From Thermodesulfobacteriaceae bacterium (GTDB lineage Bacteria; Desulfobacterota; Thermodesulfobacteria; Thermodesulfobacteriales; Thermodesulfatatoraceae), in contig WGCA01000005.1 in the NCBI GenBank assembly GCA_015494065.1, positions 1 through 34,486 of the forward strand: 34,486 bases of DNA. The letters are read 5' to 3'. Shown in pieces: positions 8,897-21,003 of this stretch; the stretch's first letter is position 1, and the number at the start of each line of letters is the position of its first letter. The translations under genes were made by a program, and so were the position numbers. The notes under the pieces were generated by a model. It did no database searches. It was not told the DNA's origin and was given only the letters and a program-made list of their open reading frames with translations.

Positions 8897-9662
8897 AGTC
8901 CTTTAACACCAGGCCCCAATAAAGAAACGGGGCGGCAAAGATCAGGGCGTCGGTACGATCTAAGATACCACCGTGTCCCGGCAGAAGGCTACCCGAATCC
9001 TTGACCCCCAAACCCCTCTTGAAGATAGATTCGAGCAGATCTCCCAGCTGGCCGATTAATGATAAGAAGAAGGCCGCGGCCAGCAAAAACCCCGCCCCTG
9101 CCAAATTGGCGTAATAACCCCACAGGAGCCCCAGCGCCGTCCCGAGCAAGGTGCCCCCTACTGCTCCTTCCCAGGTTTTTTTAGGGCTCACGCGGGGGAT
9201 GAGGCGGTGCTTGCCCAAGGTCTTTCCCGCGTAAAAGGCCCCGGTATCCGTCCCAAAGACGCAGGCCATCAAGAAAAGGAGCCAGAATCTGCCTTGCGGC
9301 AGGGTGGTCAGGAAATAGAGGTGTATAAACCCCAGAAATACGTACGTGTAACCGGCAAAGGCCAGACACAGTTGTTTAAGCGTCTTTTGGGGATCGTAGT
9401 TTTTGAGATAAAAACACAAAAAGAAAAAGAGCCCCACCCAGAGCCCGGGCTCGGTCTGTTGAGCGGCGTAGCTCAGGGAAAGGGCCAGGGCGCCGGCCAC
9501 AAAGACAGGCCCGGGTAGCTGAGCCATCCGGGCCATTTCGTGCCACCCCAGGAGGGAACAGCCGCCCACGGTGATGAGGAGCAGGGTGGGTGAGCCTTTT
9601 AAGATAAGGAATAAAACCAGGGGAAGCAGTATAAGGGCGGTCAAAACTCGGGCGGCATGCAT
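8886..9662 (-). CDS. cdsA: Phosphatidate cytidylyltransferase CdsA
   Basis: A polytopic inner-membrane enzyme that makes CDP-diacylglycerol from phosphatidate and CTP for phospholipid synthesis. Several hydrophobic helices span the N-terminal two thirds. The family signature is intact near the C-terminus: S-IFKRG-(3)-KDSG-(4)-PGHGGILDRTD, which contains the catalytic Lys-Asp and the metal-binding Asp residues. At 258 residues it is a typical short form. It starts four bases after uppS ends and overlaps dxr by 11 bases, so the genes are probably cotranscribed and coupled. Confidence 0.93.
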   Translation of the reverse strand: MHAARVLTALILLPLVLFLILKGSPTLLLITVGGCSLLGWHEMARMAQLPGPVFVAGALALSLSYAAQQTEPGLWVGLFFFLCFYLKNYDPQKTLKQLCLAFAGYTYVFLGFIHLYFLTTLPQGRFWLLFLMACVFGTDTGAFYAGKTLGKHRLIPRVSPKKTWEGAVGGTLLGTALGLLWGYYANLAGAGFLLAAAFFLSLIGQLGDLLESIFKRGLGVKDSGSLLPGHGGILDRTDALIFAAPFLYWGLVLKDYVF

Positions 9663-9666
9663 TATT

Positions 9667-10404
9667 TCAAGACTTTAACTGTTCACTCAGCTTTCCGAAA
9701 CGTCTTTCCCTCCGCTGGTAATCTTTCAAGGCCTCCAGGAACTCCTTTTCACGAAAATCCGGCCACAACGTGGGGGTGAAATAGAGTTCAGTGTAAGCGC
9801 ACTGGTAGAGCAAAAAATTAGAGAGCCGGAGTTCCCCGCTGGTACGAATGAGGAGGTCTGGGTCAGGCAGGTCTTTGGTATAGAGATAGGAGGCAAAGAG
9901 CGCTTCGTCGACCTCTTCGATTTTTAGTTTTCCCGCCAGGCAGGCCCTGGCTATTTCCCGGGCGGCGTGGGCGATTTCAGCACGCCCCCCATAACTTAAG
10001 GCCAGGTTGAGGATCATCCCCTGGTTCTGGGAGGTTTTTTTGAGGGCCTGGACCAGGAGCTCGTAGACTTCTTTGGGCAAGAGTTCAATTTCTCCAATGG
10101 CCCTGATCTGGATGTCTTTTTGGTGGAGTTCATCCACTTCTTTTTGGAGGTATTCCGCGAGCAAACGCATGAGAAAGGAGACCTCATCCTGGGGCCGTTG
10201 CCAGTTCTCTTTAGAGAAGGCGTAGAGAGTGAGGACCTTGATGCCTAACTTGCGGGCCGTTTCCACCACGGCCCGGACGGATTTCATCCCCTCGCGGTGG
10301 CCCATAACGCGGGGCAGGCGCCGGGCTTTGGCCCAGCGGCCGTTACCGTCCATAATAATGGCCACGTGGGTGGGGATCTTCTCCGGGTCAAGCCCTTCCA
10401 ACAT
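9667..10404 (-). CDS. uppS: Undecaprenyl diphosphate synthase UppS
   Basis: A cis-prenyltransferase that extends farnesyl diphosphate with isopentenyl diphosphate to the C55 lipid carrier for cell-wall and surface polysaccharide export. The catalytic block IIMDGNGRWAKAR (17-29) includes Asp19, and MGHREG follows. The C-terminal signature RTSGELRLSNFLLYQ and the aromatic-acidic TELYFTPTLWPDF complete the family pattern. At 245 residues the length is normal. The ATG follows the frr stop codon with no gap, so translation is probably coupled. Confidence 0.96.
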   Translation of the reverse strand: MLEGLDPEKIPTHVAIIMDGNGRWAKARRLPRVMGHREGMKSVRAVVETARKLGIKVLTLYAFSKENWQRPQDEVSFLMRLLAEYLQKEVDELHQKDIQIRAIGEIELLPKEVYELLVQALKKTSQNQGMILNLALSYGGRAEIAHAAREIARACLAGKLKIEEVDEALFASYLYTKDLPDPDLLIRTSGELRLSNFLLYQCAYTELYFTPTLWPDFREKEFLEALKDYQRRERRFGKLSEQLKS

Positions 10405-10962
10405 CTAAACGGTCATTATGTCCTTTTCTTTCTGGGCCAAAATATCGTCTATTTTGTCGATATATTCGTCGGTAATTTTTTGGAGTTGCTCCTGGGCCCG
10501 GTAGAAATCGTCTTCGGAAATCTTTCCTTCTTTCTTGAGGTCTTTTAAATCGTTCAAGATATCCCGTCTTACGTTGCGTACTGCCACCCGGGCCTCTTCC
10601 GCCATTTTGCGCACCATCTTGACCAGCTCTTTCCGCCTCTCTTCGGTAAGGGGTGGCACTGAGATACGGATAATCTTTCCGTCGTTTACCGGGTTAAGCC
10701 CCAGTTCGGCCCGCTGGATGGCCTTCTCAATGGCGGAGATAGCGGAAACGTCCCAGGGTTGGACCACTATCAACCGGGCGTCCTGGACGGTGATAGTGGC
10801 CATCTGGTTTAGGGGCATCTGGGTGCCGTAATAGTCAACCTTGATGCCATCAAGTAACGCTACCGAGGCCCGGCCAGTGCGCACCCGGGCCACTTCGTTT
10901 TTAAAGGTCTCTACAGATTTGGCCATCCGCCGTTTAGCGTCTTCCAAAAGTTCTTTAACCAT
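10405..10962 (-). CDS. frr: Ribosome recycling factor
   Basis: Splits post-termination ribosomes together with EF-G. The chain of 185 residues has the canonical size and motifs: a long helical MVKELLEDAKRRMAKSVE start, RTGRASVALLDGIKVDYYG, PLNQMATITV and the C-terminal three-helix-bundle segment LKKEGKISEDDFYRAQEQLQKITDEYI. I chose the ATG at 10962 because GGGAGG (10971-10976) lies eight bases upstream. A GTG at 10971 in the same frame would sit inside that SD site and add only three residues. It overlaps the end of pyrH by eight bases. Confidence 0.96.
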   Translation of the reverse strand: MVKELLEDAKRRMAKSVETFKNEVARVRTGRASVALLDGIKVDYYGTQMPLNQMATITVQDARLIVVQPWDVSAISAIEKAIQRAELGLNPVNDGKIIRISVPPLTEERRKELVKMVRKMAEEARVAVRNVRRDILNDLKDLKKEGKISEDDFYRAQEQLQKITDEYIDKIDDILAQKEKDIMTV

Positions 10963-11689
10963 GGCGCTCACCTCCCACGAGCGTACCCACTTTGTCCCCC
11001 AAAACCGCCCTTTTTATGTTGCCCGGCACCTGAACGTTGAAGACCAGGATGGGTAAGTTATTGTCCCGTGCCAGGGCAATGGCCGTAAGGTCCATCACCC
11101 TCAACTTGCGGGAAATCACTTCGTCATAAGAAAGATAATCATATTTTCGGGCCTCAGGGTCCTTTTGAGGATCTGCACTGTAGACTCCGTCCACCTTGGT
11201 GGCCTTAAGCATCAACTGGGCCTTGATCTCAAGGGCCCTCAGGGTGGCCGCGGTATCCGTGGTGAAAAAGGGGTTTCCCGTTCCGGCGGCAAAGATTACG
11301 AAATAACCCTTATCAAGCAGGGAAAGGACTTCTTCCCGGGCCACCGGAGCCACCACCCCCTTTATTTCGTAAGCGGAAAAAACCCTGGCCGGCACCCCGT
11401 GCTCTTTGAGGGCCTCCTCAAGGGCTATGGCGTTGATCACCGTGGCCAGCATGCCCATCTGGTCCGCGCGAACCCGGTCAAAACCCTGGGCTACTCCGGC
11501 CAGACCACGAAAGATATTTCCTCCGCCGACCACCAGGCCTACTTCTACGTTTAAGGTTTTTAGACTGGCAAGTTCTCTGGCCAGTGAGGATAAGACGGCA
11601 GGGTCAATGCCGTGGGCGGCGGAGCCCATCAGGGCTTCGCCGCTTAACTTGAGAAGTATTCTCCGGTATTTCGGGGCCTCCTCCGACAT
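10955..11689 (-). CDS. pyrH: UMP kinase PyrH
   Basis: Phosphorylates UMP to UDP in pyrimidine nucleotide synthesis. It belongs to the amino-acid-kinase fold, not the P-loop kinases. KLSGEALMG near residue 14, GGGNIFRG near 57, a DQMGMLATVINA block and TGNPFFTTDTAA near 139 are the family motifs. At 244 residues the length is normal. The SD is GAGGAAG ahead of the ATG, which directly follows the tsf stop. Position between tsf and frr is the classical order in many bacteria. Confidence 0.96.
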   Translation of the reverse strand: MSEEAPKYRRILLKLSGEALMGSAAHGIDPAVLSSLARELASLKTLNVEVGLVVGGGNIFRGLAGVAQGFDRVRADQMGMLATVINAIALEEALKEHGVPARVFSAYEIKGVVAPVAREEVLSLLDKGYFVIFAAGTGNPFFTTDTAATLRALEIKAQLMLKATKVDGVYSADPQKDPEARKYDYLSYDEVISRKLRVMDLTAIALARDNNLPILVFNVQVPGNIKRAVLGDKVGTLVGGERHG

Positions 11690-12292
11690 TTATTCTTCCT
11701 CGCCTACCTGATAGCGGGTAAAACGTCTTATCTGAATGCGCTCTCCGGTCTTGGTCATAAGTTCGTTTAACAGGTCCTGGATGGTGAGGTCAGGGTTTTT
11801 CACGAAGGGCTGTTCCAAAAGGACGGACTCCTTGAAGAATTTTTCCAGTTTACCTTGGACGATCTTCTCGATTACGTTTTCCGGTTTACCACTTTCTCTG
11901 GCCTGGGCGATATAGATTTCTTTTTCGCGGTTTATTATCTCTTCCGGCATGTCTTCCCGGGCGACACAGACGGGGTTTGTGGCGGCGATATGCATGGCCA
12001 GGTCGTAAGCAAACTTTTGAAACTCTTCGGTACGGGCCACAAAATCCGTCTCGCAATTTACTTCCACCATGGCCCCCAGTTTTTTGGTAGCGTGGATGTA
12101 GGCTGCCACCACCCCTTCTTTGGTAGCCTTGCCGGCCCTTTTGGCAGCCACCGCCAGGCCTCTCTGGCGCAGAATATCAACGGCTTTTTCCAGATCGCCC
12201 CCGGCTTCTTCTAAGGCCTTTTTACAGTCCATAAAGCCTGCCGCGGTCTTCTCACGCAGCTTTTTTATCAGGTCTAAGGTGACTTCCGCCAT
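11690..12292 (-). CDS. tsf: Elongation factor Ts (short form)
   Basis: The nucleotide exchange factor for EF-Tu. The UBA-like N-terminus contains LREKTAAGFMDCKKALEEA, the classical EF-Ts signature, followed by GDLEKAVDILRQRG. The core keeps EVNCETDFVARTEEFQ, the second family signature. At 200 residues it is the short form, like that of Thermus, rather than the 283-residue E. coli form. The SD GAGGAGGG lies just before the ATG. It is cotranscribed with rpsB, 25 bases upstream. Confidence 0.96.
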   Translation of the reverse strand: MAEVTLDLIKKLREKTAAGFMDCKKALEEAGGDLEKAVDILRQRGLAVAAKRAGKATKEGVVAAYIHATKKLGAMVEVNCETDFVARTEEFQKFAYDLAMHIAATNPVCVAREDMPEEIINREKEIYIAQARESGKPENVIEKIVQGKLEKFFKESVLLEQPFVKNPDLTIQDLLNELMTKTGERIQIRRFTRYQVGEEE

Positions 12293-12317
12293 TTTTCCCT
12301 CCTCTGCTATTTGGTGG

Positions 12318-13172
12318 TTATTCTTGGTTTTCGGCCTGGGTTACTGCTTCCGATTCTTCGGTAGCGCTCAAGGCTTCGCTGACGATTTCTTCAGCGAGCT
12401 TCTCGGCCTCTTCTTCCGAGGAAGCCTCAGCGGCTTCCAGCATTTCGGCCTCTATCTCTTTGTCGGTTTCGGCCTGGAGTTTTTCCTCCCAGAGGCTCTT
12501 TCCTTCCAGACAGGCGTCGGCGATTTTGCTGGTCAGAAGCTTGATGGCGCGGATGGCGTCGTCATTGCCAGGGATGATGTAATCGATGAGATCCGGGTCA
12601 CAGTTGGTGTCCACGATGGCCACGATGGGAATCCCCAGCTTCCGGGCCTCAAGGACGGCGATGTGTTCTTTCTTGGGGTCCACGATATAAATGGCCTGGG
12701 GAAGATCTTCCATTTCTTTAATACCCCCCAGGTTACGCTCTAGTTTCTGTCTCAGTCTTTCCAGCTTGAGCCGTTCTTTTTTGGGAAAACGTTCAATGGT
12801 GCCGTCCTCAAACCAGCTCTCGATTTTTTTGAGCTTTTCGATACTGCGGCGGATGGTGCGGAAATTGGTAAGGGTGCCCCCCAGCCAGCGATGATTGACG
12901 TAAAACATGCCACAGCGTTCCGCCTCTTCCTTGATGGTGTCCTGGGCCTGCCGCTTGGTCCCCACAAAAAGGACCTTTCCTCCGTTGGCTACGGTGTCTA
13001 CGAGGAAATCATAGGCCACGTCAAAGAGTTTTACCGTTTGCTGAAGGTCAATGATGTGGATGCCGTTTCTTTCCCCAAAGATAAAGGGTTTCATTTTGGG
13101 GTTCCAGCGACGGGTCTGGTGCCCGAAATGGACCCCGGCTTCTAAAAGCTGCTTCATGGTAAGTCTTGACAT
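12318..13172 (-). CDS. rpsB: 30S ribosomal protein S2 with acidic C-terminal tail
   Basis: A small-subunit ribosomal protein. [19 protein letters not shown] at the start, the [23 protein letters not shown] block and [19 protein letters not shown] are diagnostic. I place the start at 13172 because AAGGAGGT lies just upstream. An open frame extends another 69 bases, but it only crosses the structured leader. The 284-residue product is longer than E. coli S2 (241) because of an acidic, Glu/Ala-rich tail from about residue 235 to the end. Such tails occur in several phyla and have no assigned role. It is the first gene of the operon. Confidence 0.96.
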   Translation of the reverse strand: MSRLTMKQLLEAGVHFGHQTRRWNPKMKPFIFGERNGIHIIDLQQTVKLFDVAYDFLVDTVANGGKVLFVGTKRQAQDTIKEEAERCGMFYVNHRWLGGTLTNFRTIRRSIEKLKKIESWFEDGTIERFPKKERLKLERLRQKLERNLGGIKEMEDLPQAIYIVDPKKEHIAVLEARKLGIPIVAIVDTNCDPDLIDYIIPGNDDAIRAIKLLTSKIADACLEGKSLWEEKLQAETDKEIEAEMLEAAEASSEEEAEKLAEEIVSEALSATEESEAVTQAENQE

Positions 13173-13207
13173 GGGATACCTCCTTTTGGGTTTTTCCTCC
13201 GCCCCTA

Positions 13208-13243
13208 AAGTGGCCAATCCGCCCTGCGGACACCCGGCCACTT
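13208..13243 (-). promoter_or_regulatory. Structured rpsB leader RNA, candidate S2 autoregulatory site
   Basis: On the minus strand the leader folds as an 8-bp stem, AAGTGGCC (13236-13243) with GGCCACTT (13208-13215). It encloses a 5-bp TCCGC/GCGGA hairpin with a three-base loop (13218-13230). The asymmetric internal loop has five bases on one side and two on the other. It lies about 36 bases before the rpsB start. In E. coli, S2 represses its own operon through a structured leader, so an analogous role is plausible; this is inference from position and folding. Confidence 0.5.
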
Positions 13244-13273
13244 CCGCGAGAGGGCGTGCGTTTTGCTCGCCAA

Positions 13274-13302
13274 ATTTAACACTAAAGAAGGATTGAGGGC
13301 AA
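13274..13302 (-). promoter_or_regulatory. Promoter of the rpsB-tsf-pyrH operon
   Basis: Reading leftward, TTGCCC (13297-13302) and TTAAAT (13274-13279) are separated by exactly 17 bases. Transcription would begin near 13267, giving a leader of about 95 bases that contains the nested hairpin and the rpsB SD. It is the only strong promoter seen upstream of the eight-gene operon. Confidence 0.6.
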
Positions 13303-13315
13303 CCAGATAAAGAGG

Positions 13316-13342
13316 GGAGGGAGGACTAAAAGTCCTCCCTCC
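13316..13342 (-). terminator. Terminator downstream of ppsA
   Basis: A 12-bp perfect stem, GGAGGGAGGACT (13316-13327) with AGTCCTCCCTCC (13331-13342), has a three-base loop. It starts three bases past the ppsA stop on the minus strand, and the exit sequence CCTCTTTATCT is moderately T-rich. It separates ppsA from the rpsB promoter 14 bases further on. Confidence 0.8.
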
Positions 13343-13345
13343 TTT

Positions 13346-15781
13346 CTATTCGGCTTTGATCCCCAGTTCTTTTTCTTTTTCCGCCACCAAAAGCCAGGTC
13401 CTAACGATGGTATCCGGGGTAAGGCTCATGGAGTCGATGCCGCACTCTACCAAAAAGGCGGCAAAGTCCGGAAAATCACTAGGAGCCTGGCCGCAGATGC
13501 CTACTTTGCGGCCGGCCTTTTTGGCCTCCTGAATGACCTGGCGGATCAGCTTTTTCACCGCAGGGTTACGTTCGTCATAGATGTGGGAGACAAGTTCTGA
13601 ATCCCGGTCTAGCCCGAGGGTGAGCTGGGTAAGGTCATTTGAACCTATGGAGAAACCGTCAAAAATCTTGGCAAATTCGTCTGCCAGCACCACGTTGCTC
13701 GGAATCTCACACATCACGTAGATTTCAAGCCCGTTTTCTCCCTGTTTCAGGCCGTATTTTTCCATGACCTTGATGACCTTTTCTCCCTCCTCAACTGTGC
13801 GGCAGAAGGGGATCATGACCTTCACGTTGGTAAGGCCCATTTCATCCCGTACCTTTTTGAGGGCTTTACATTCCAAGGCAAAGGCCGGTTCAAAACGCGG
13901 GTCATAGTAACGGGAGGCCCCACGCCAGCCGATCATGGGGTTGTGTTCTACCGGCTCGTAAAGATAACCCCCTACTAGGTTGGCGTATTCGTTACTCTTG
14001 AAATCAGAGAGCCTTACGATCACGTCCTTCGGATAAAAGGCCGCCGCAATCATGGCGACCCCTTGAGCAAGCTTGTCCACATAAAAATCGGCCTTGTTGG
14101 CGTACATTGGAGCCTTTTCGTCGATTATCCGGATTATCTTCTTGATTTTGGCGTCTTTTTTTGCTTTTTCTTTGAGCTCTTCGTAATTAAGCAGGGCAAG
14201 TGGATGGATGGCGATGTGGGAACCGATAATAAATTCCAGCCTGGCCAAGCCGACCCCGTCGTTGGGGAGCTGTCCTTGGGAGAAGGCCTGTTCGGGGATG
14301 CCGACGTTCATCATGATTTTGGTCTTGGTGCGGGGGATCTTAGTAAGGTCGATCCTTTCTACCTCAAAGGGCACCAGCCCTTCGTAGACGTAACCCTCTT
14401 CTCCCTGGGAGCAGTCAACGGTCACTTCCATGCCGGTCTCAATAACCTCGGTAGCGTTATTGGTCCCCACGATACAAGGGATTCCCAGTTCCCGGGAGAC
14501 GATAGCGGCGTGACACGTCCGCCCGCCCCGGTTGGTTACGATGGCCGCGGCAATCTTCATGATGGGTTCCCAGTCGGGGTCCGTCATATCGGTGACCAGG
14601 ACTTCCCCTGCCTGGAATTCGTGGATCTTGGAGACGTCTTCTATGACTCGGGCCTTTCCTTGGCCAATCTTGCTTCCTACCGCTTTACCAACGGTAAGGA
14701 CCTTGCCCTGTCCCTTGAGTTTGTAGATCTCATAGTATTGTTCCTTTTTGACCCCGTGGACTGTTTCGGGACGGGCCTGGACGATGAAGAGATCTCCGGT
14801 GCCAACTTCTTTTCCGTCACCGTCTTTGGCCCACTCGATATCCATGGGGCGGCCGTAGTGTTCTTCGATGATGATGGCCCATTCGGCAAGTTTTAGGATC
14901 TCGTCATCTTCAAGACAGAACTTTTGTCTCAATTCTTTGGGGGTTTTGAGGTTGCGGACCGGACACCGCGGGCTTTTACCGTAGACCATGCGGTATTCCT
15001 TAGATCCCAGCTTCTTGGAAAGGATGGGCCGGAATCCTTGCTTTAACGTGGGCTTGAATACGTAAAATTCATCCGGGTTCACCGCACCCTGAACCACGTT
15101 TTCCCCAAGACCCCAGGCCCCGGTAATGTAGACCACGTCACGGAAGCCGGATTCGGTATCCAGGGTAAACATCACGCCGGAGGAGGCGGCGTCACTGCGG
15201 ACCATCTTTTGGATGGCCACGGAAAGATAGACGTTAAAATGGTCAAAGCCCTTGTCCTGACGGTAGGAAATAGCCCGGTCAGTAAAAAGGGAGGCGAAGC
15301 ATTTTTTTACGTGTTTGATTACATTTTCCGCCCCCTGAATGTTGAGGTAGGTCTCTTGCTGACCGGCAAAAGAGGCGTCCGGCAGGTCTTCAGCGGTGGC
15401 AGAAGAACGGACCGCTACGTCTACGTCAGGGTAATATTTTTCTTCCAGCCGGTGGTAAGCCTCCTTGATAGCGCTGGCCAGGTCTTCTGGCATCTCGGCT
15501 TTGAGGATCAAGTCCCTTACTTTTTTGCCCCGGCGCTGGAGGTCTTTTATGTCGTGGGTATCAAGGCCTTCTAAAATCTGGCGGATCTGGTCGTCCAGGT
15601 GGTTTTCGCGAATAAAGTGTCGGTAAGCAGCGGCGGTCACCGCAAAGCCGTCAGGCACCTTGACCCCTTTCGGAGTCAGATTACGAAACATTTCCCCTAA
15701 AGAGGCGTTTTTGCCGCCTACGAGAGGCACGTCCTTGATCGAAATTTCTTCAAACCACATAATAAAGGGCTCGCTGGGCAT
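13346..15781 (-). CDS. ppsA: Phosphoenolpyruvate synthase PpsA
   Basis: Makes PEP from pyruvate and ATP (releasing AMP and phosphate), a gluconeogenic step suited to an autotroph or a grower on small organic acids. At 811 residues it matches PEP synthase rather than the longer pyruvate phosphate dikinase. The ATP-grasp N-terminal region has VGGKNASLGEMF and AVRSSATAEDLPDASFAGQQ. The swivelling phosphohistidine domain has GGRTCHAAIVSRELGIPC with His424. The C-terminal PEP/pyruvate barrel has FSIGSNDLTQLTLGLDRDS. GAGGAGG seven bases before the ATG fixes the start. It is transcribed alone, with its own promoter and terminator. Confidence 0.94.
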   Translation of the reverse strand: MPSEPFIMWFEEISIKDVPLVGGKNASLGEMFRNLTPKGVKVPDGFAVTAAAYRHFIRENHLDDQIRQILEGLDTHDIKDLQRRGKKVRDLILKAEMPEDLASAIKEAYHRLEEKYYPDVDVAVRSSATAEDLPDASFAGQQETYLNIQGAENVIKHVKKCFASLFTDRAISYRQDKGFDHFNVYLSVAIQKMVRSDAASSGVMFTLDTESGFRDVVYITGAWGLGENVVQGAVNPDEFYVFKPTLKQGFRPILSKKLGSKEYRMVYGKSPRCPVRNLKTPKELRQKFCLEDDEILKLAEWAIIIEEHYGRPMDIEWAKDGDGKEVGTGDLFIVQARPETVHGVKKEQYYEIYKLKGQGKVLTVGKAVGSKIGQGKARVIEDVSKIHEFQAGEVLVTDMTDPDWEPIMKIAAAIVTNRGGRTCHAAIVSRELGIPCIVGTNNATEVIETGMEVTVDCSQGEEGYVYEGLVPFEVERIDLTKIPRTKTKIMMNVGIPEQAFSQGQLPNDGVGLARLEFIIGSHIAIHPLALLNYEELKEKAKKDAKIKKIIRIIDEKAPMYANKADFYVDKLAQGVAMIAAAFYPKDVIVRLSDFKSNEYANLVGGYLYEPVEHNPMIGWRGASRYYDPRFEPAFALECKALKKVRDEMGLTNVKVMIPFCRTVEEGEKVIKVMEKYGLKQGENGLEIYVMCEIPSNVVLADEFAKIFDGFSIGSNDLTQLTLGLDRDSELVSHIYDERNPAVKKLIRQVIQEAKKAGRKVGICGQAPSDFPDFAAFLVECGIDSMSLTPDTIVRTWLLVAEKEKELGIKAE

Positions 15782-15916
15782 AAAAATCCTCCTCTCTTAA
15801 GATTAGAAATTTGGCGCCTGTGTGGTATTTTGAGCAAAGTTTCCTGAGGTTGCCTGAAGAAGAGTTTTCCATGGCGAACAGAAAAAACAGCTTTTAAACA
15901 CCGCGCCTTAGAAAGC

Positions 15917-15945
15917 TTTTAACAAGATAGTATTTTGCGTGTCAA
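15917..15945 (-). promoter_or_regulatory. Promoter of ppsA
   Basis: On the minus strand a perfect TTGACA (15940-15945) and TTAAAA (15917-15922) are 17 bases apart. The transcript would start near 15910 and carry an untranslated leader of about 128 bases, longer than most here. The leader includes the direct repeat AGCTTTTAA also found around the -10 element. No known riboswitch was recognised in it. Confidence 0.65.
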
Positions 15946-16003
15946 GTTTGTTTCGTGCCCGTGATGGCTAATTACAAGAGATTTTCAGGGGGTAGAGAAG
16001 TTT

Positions 16004-16309
16004 ATGGCGGTTTTGCCCTGGGGGGTACTTCAGGAAAAAGACTGGCGTATTCTTAAGGACCTTTACGCCACCGCACCGGATTGTGCCAAATTTCTGGCCC
16101 GCAGGCTACGCATGGACCTGGGCGAGACCATGCAACGGTTGCGGGAGCTCGAAAATATGGGGTTTTTAGAAAGGGTGGAGGGGAGGTTTCTCAAAAAGAA
16201 GGGGCTGCGCCGGCCCAAACATATGAACCATACCTATTACGAACTCAGCCGGGCGGCAAGACTGTATCTTCGCAAATTATTGTTTGAAGAACGTGACATG
16301 TGTAAATAA
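16004..16309 (+). CDS. Small winged-helix protein upstream of lon
   Basis: A basic protein of 101 residues with the layout of a winged helix-turn-helix. A helix, DWRILKDLYATA, is followed by DCAKFLARRLRMD and the probable recognition helix LGETMQRLRELENMGFLERVEG. Then come a basic wing (RFLKKKGLRRPKH) and a final helix, YELSRAARLYLRKLLFE. It resembles single-domain MarR/DUF2250-type proteins of thermophiles, but the exact family is uncertain. The SD is weak: a GGGGG about 13 bases before the ATG. It lies 65 bases upstream of lon on the same strand, so it may regulate or be cotranscribed with lon. It has no cysteine cluster or ligand domain. Confidence 0.6.
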   Translation: MAVLPWGVLQEKDWRILKDLYATAPDCAKFLARRLRMDLGETMQRLRELENMGFLERVEGRFLKKKGLRRPKHMNHTYYELSRAARLYLRKLLFEERDMCK

Positions 16310-16374
16310 CCAGATCCAAATTTTTTATAAATGACCTTTTCAAATTAACGAAAACTTTTTAAAAAGGGGTGCGC

Positions 16375-19783
<3,409 letters not shown>

Positions 19784-19802
19784 TCATTAACCGAGCTAGT
19801 CT

Positions 19803-20951
19803 TTAGAGGTCAAGTTTGTTCTGCTCCTCGGGAGGGTCTATTTCCTTCGGAGGTTCTATCCTGTCTGTGGAAATTTTGAAATCTTCAAAGCGTTTGGCCG
19901 CCGGCAAAAGCCTTTTTTTGAAAGAGGTTACGGTCTGGTTGAATTGGTCCACGCTCCGTTCCAGGTTCCGGCCCAACTGGCTTAAATGGCGGGCAAAGAT
20001 CCGTAGCCGGTGGTAAAGGTCCTGGCCGGTGCGGATGATCTCTTCGGTATTTTTGAGAAAGGCCTCTTCGCGCCAGCTGAGCGCCACCGCCTTGAGCATG
20101 GAAAGGAGGGTCAAAGGGGTGGCCAGGATTATCCTTTTGGCCGCCGCGTATTCCAAAAGGTTCTGGTCTTCGGCGTACGCCTGGGCCAAAAGGCTTTCCG
20201 CCGGTAAAAAGAGGACCACGAATGCCGGGCTTTTAAGCGAGGCGGCGTTTACGGCCTCCCAGTAAGCCTTTTTGGCCAGGGCGTCTATGTGGCGTTTGAG
20301 GGTTTTAGCAAAACCTTCTTTTTCGTTGGGAAGGGGGGCTTTGGCGTCTATTATGATCAGGCGTTTCCCAGGCAGATAAACGATGAGATCAGGCCTGGTC
20401 CCGTCTTTCAAAACGGCTTGTGGTGCAAAATCACAGTGCTCAAGCAAACCAGCCAGTTCTATTAAGCGCTTTAACTGGATCTCTCCCCACTGGCCCCGGC
20501 TTTGAGGGATCTCAAAGAGCTTTTTAAGGAGTCTGGTCTCTTCTTCCAGTCGGGGCAGGTGTTCCTGAACCAGGGTCCTCAGTTTTTCCTCAAGTTGCCC
20601 GTAGGCCTTTTCTCTGCGCCGCTCAAGGCGATTGATCTCCTCTTTGAGGGTGGCGAGGTTTTCCTCCAGGGGTCTGGTCAAAGAAGCAAACGCTTGTTCT
20701 TTTTCCTGGAATATTTCCCGGGTAAATTTCAGAAAATAGGAGGTATTTTCTTTTAAGACCTCGTTAACCATCAATTTCAGGTTCTGATTTATCTTCTCTG
20801 AAAATTCTTCGTAAAATTTTTGTCTTTCCTCGGCAAGCCTCAATCGTTCTTCCAGGAGGGCACGCTCTTTGCGGGCGGTAAGCGTGCGCAGGTACCACCC
20901 GCCGCCCAGTCCGGTCAAGAAAATGCCTGCTCCGACCAAAATTTCGTACAT
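19803..20951 (-). CDS. rmuC: RmuC family DNA recombination protein
   Basis: A membrane-anchored protein of 382 residues. It begins with one transmembrane helix (about 4-22), followed by a long charged coiled coil to about residue 125. The nuclease-like core then contains SRGQWGEIQLKRLIELAGL and RPDLIVYLPGKRLIIIDAKAP, where the D-(x)n-DxK arrangement fits the PD-(D/E)XK-like fold proposed for RmuC. In E. coli RmuC limits inversions at short inverted repeats; its biochemical activity is poorly known. The SD is weak (ACAGG). It precedes hemB and diverges from the gene at 21004, with only 52 bases between the starts. Confidence 0.88.
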   Translation of the reverse strand: MYEILVGAGIFLTGLGGGWYLRTLTARKERALLEERLRLAEERQKFYEEFSEKINQNLKLMVNEVLKENTSYFLKFTREIFQEKEQAFASLTRPLEENLATLKEEINRLERRREKAYGQLEEKLRTLVQEHLPRLEEETRLLKKLFEIPQSRGQWGEIQLKRLIELAGLLEHCDFAPQAVLKDGTRPDLIVYLPGKRLIIIDAKAPLPNEKEGFAKTLKRHIDALAKKAYWEAVNAASLKSPAFVVLFLPAESLLAQAYAEDQNLLEYAAAKRIILATPLTLLSMLKAVALSWREEAFLKNTEEIIRTGQDLYHRLRIFARHLSQLGRNLERSVDQFNQTVTSFKKRLLPAAKRFEDFKISTDRIEPPKEIDPPEEQNKLDL

Positions 20952-21003
20952 AAACCTGTAAAAAAGACTAGACGAAAGCCTTAAAAAAGCATAATAAAAA
21001 ATT

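Noticed and set aside
12120-12743. Plus-strand open frame (207 codons) across tsf and rpsB
   Set aside because: It is the antisense shadow of two ribosome-related genes; its Phe- and Gly-rich sequence is typical of reverse-complemented Glu- and Ala-rich coding DNA.
13173-13241. N-terminal extension of rpsB by 23 codons
   Set aside because: The S2 family begins at [13 protein letters not shown], and a strong SD lies exactly ahead of it. The extension spans a structured leader.
14063-14896. Long plus-strand open frame (277 codons) inside ppsA
   Set aside because: It is antisense to a fully conserved PEP synthase and shows no family features; long antisense frames are common in GC-richer genes.
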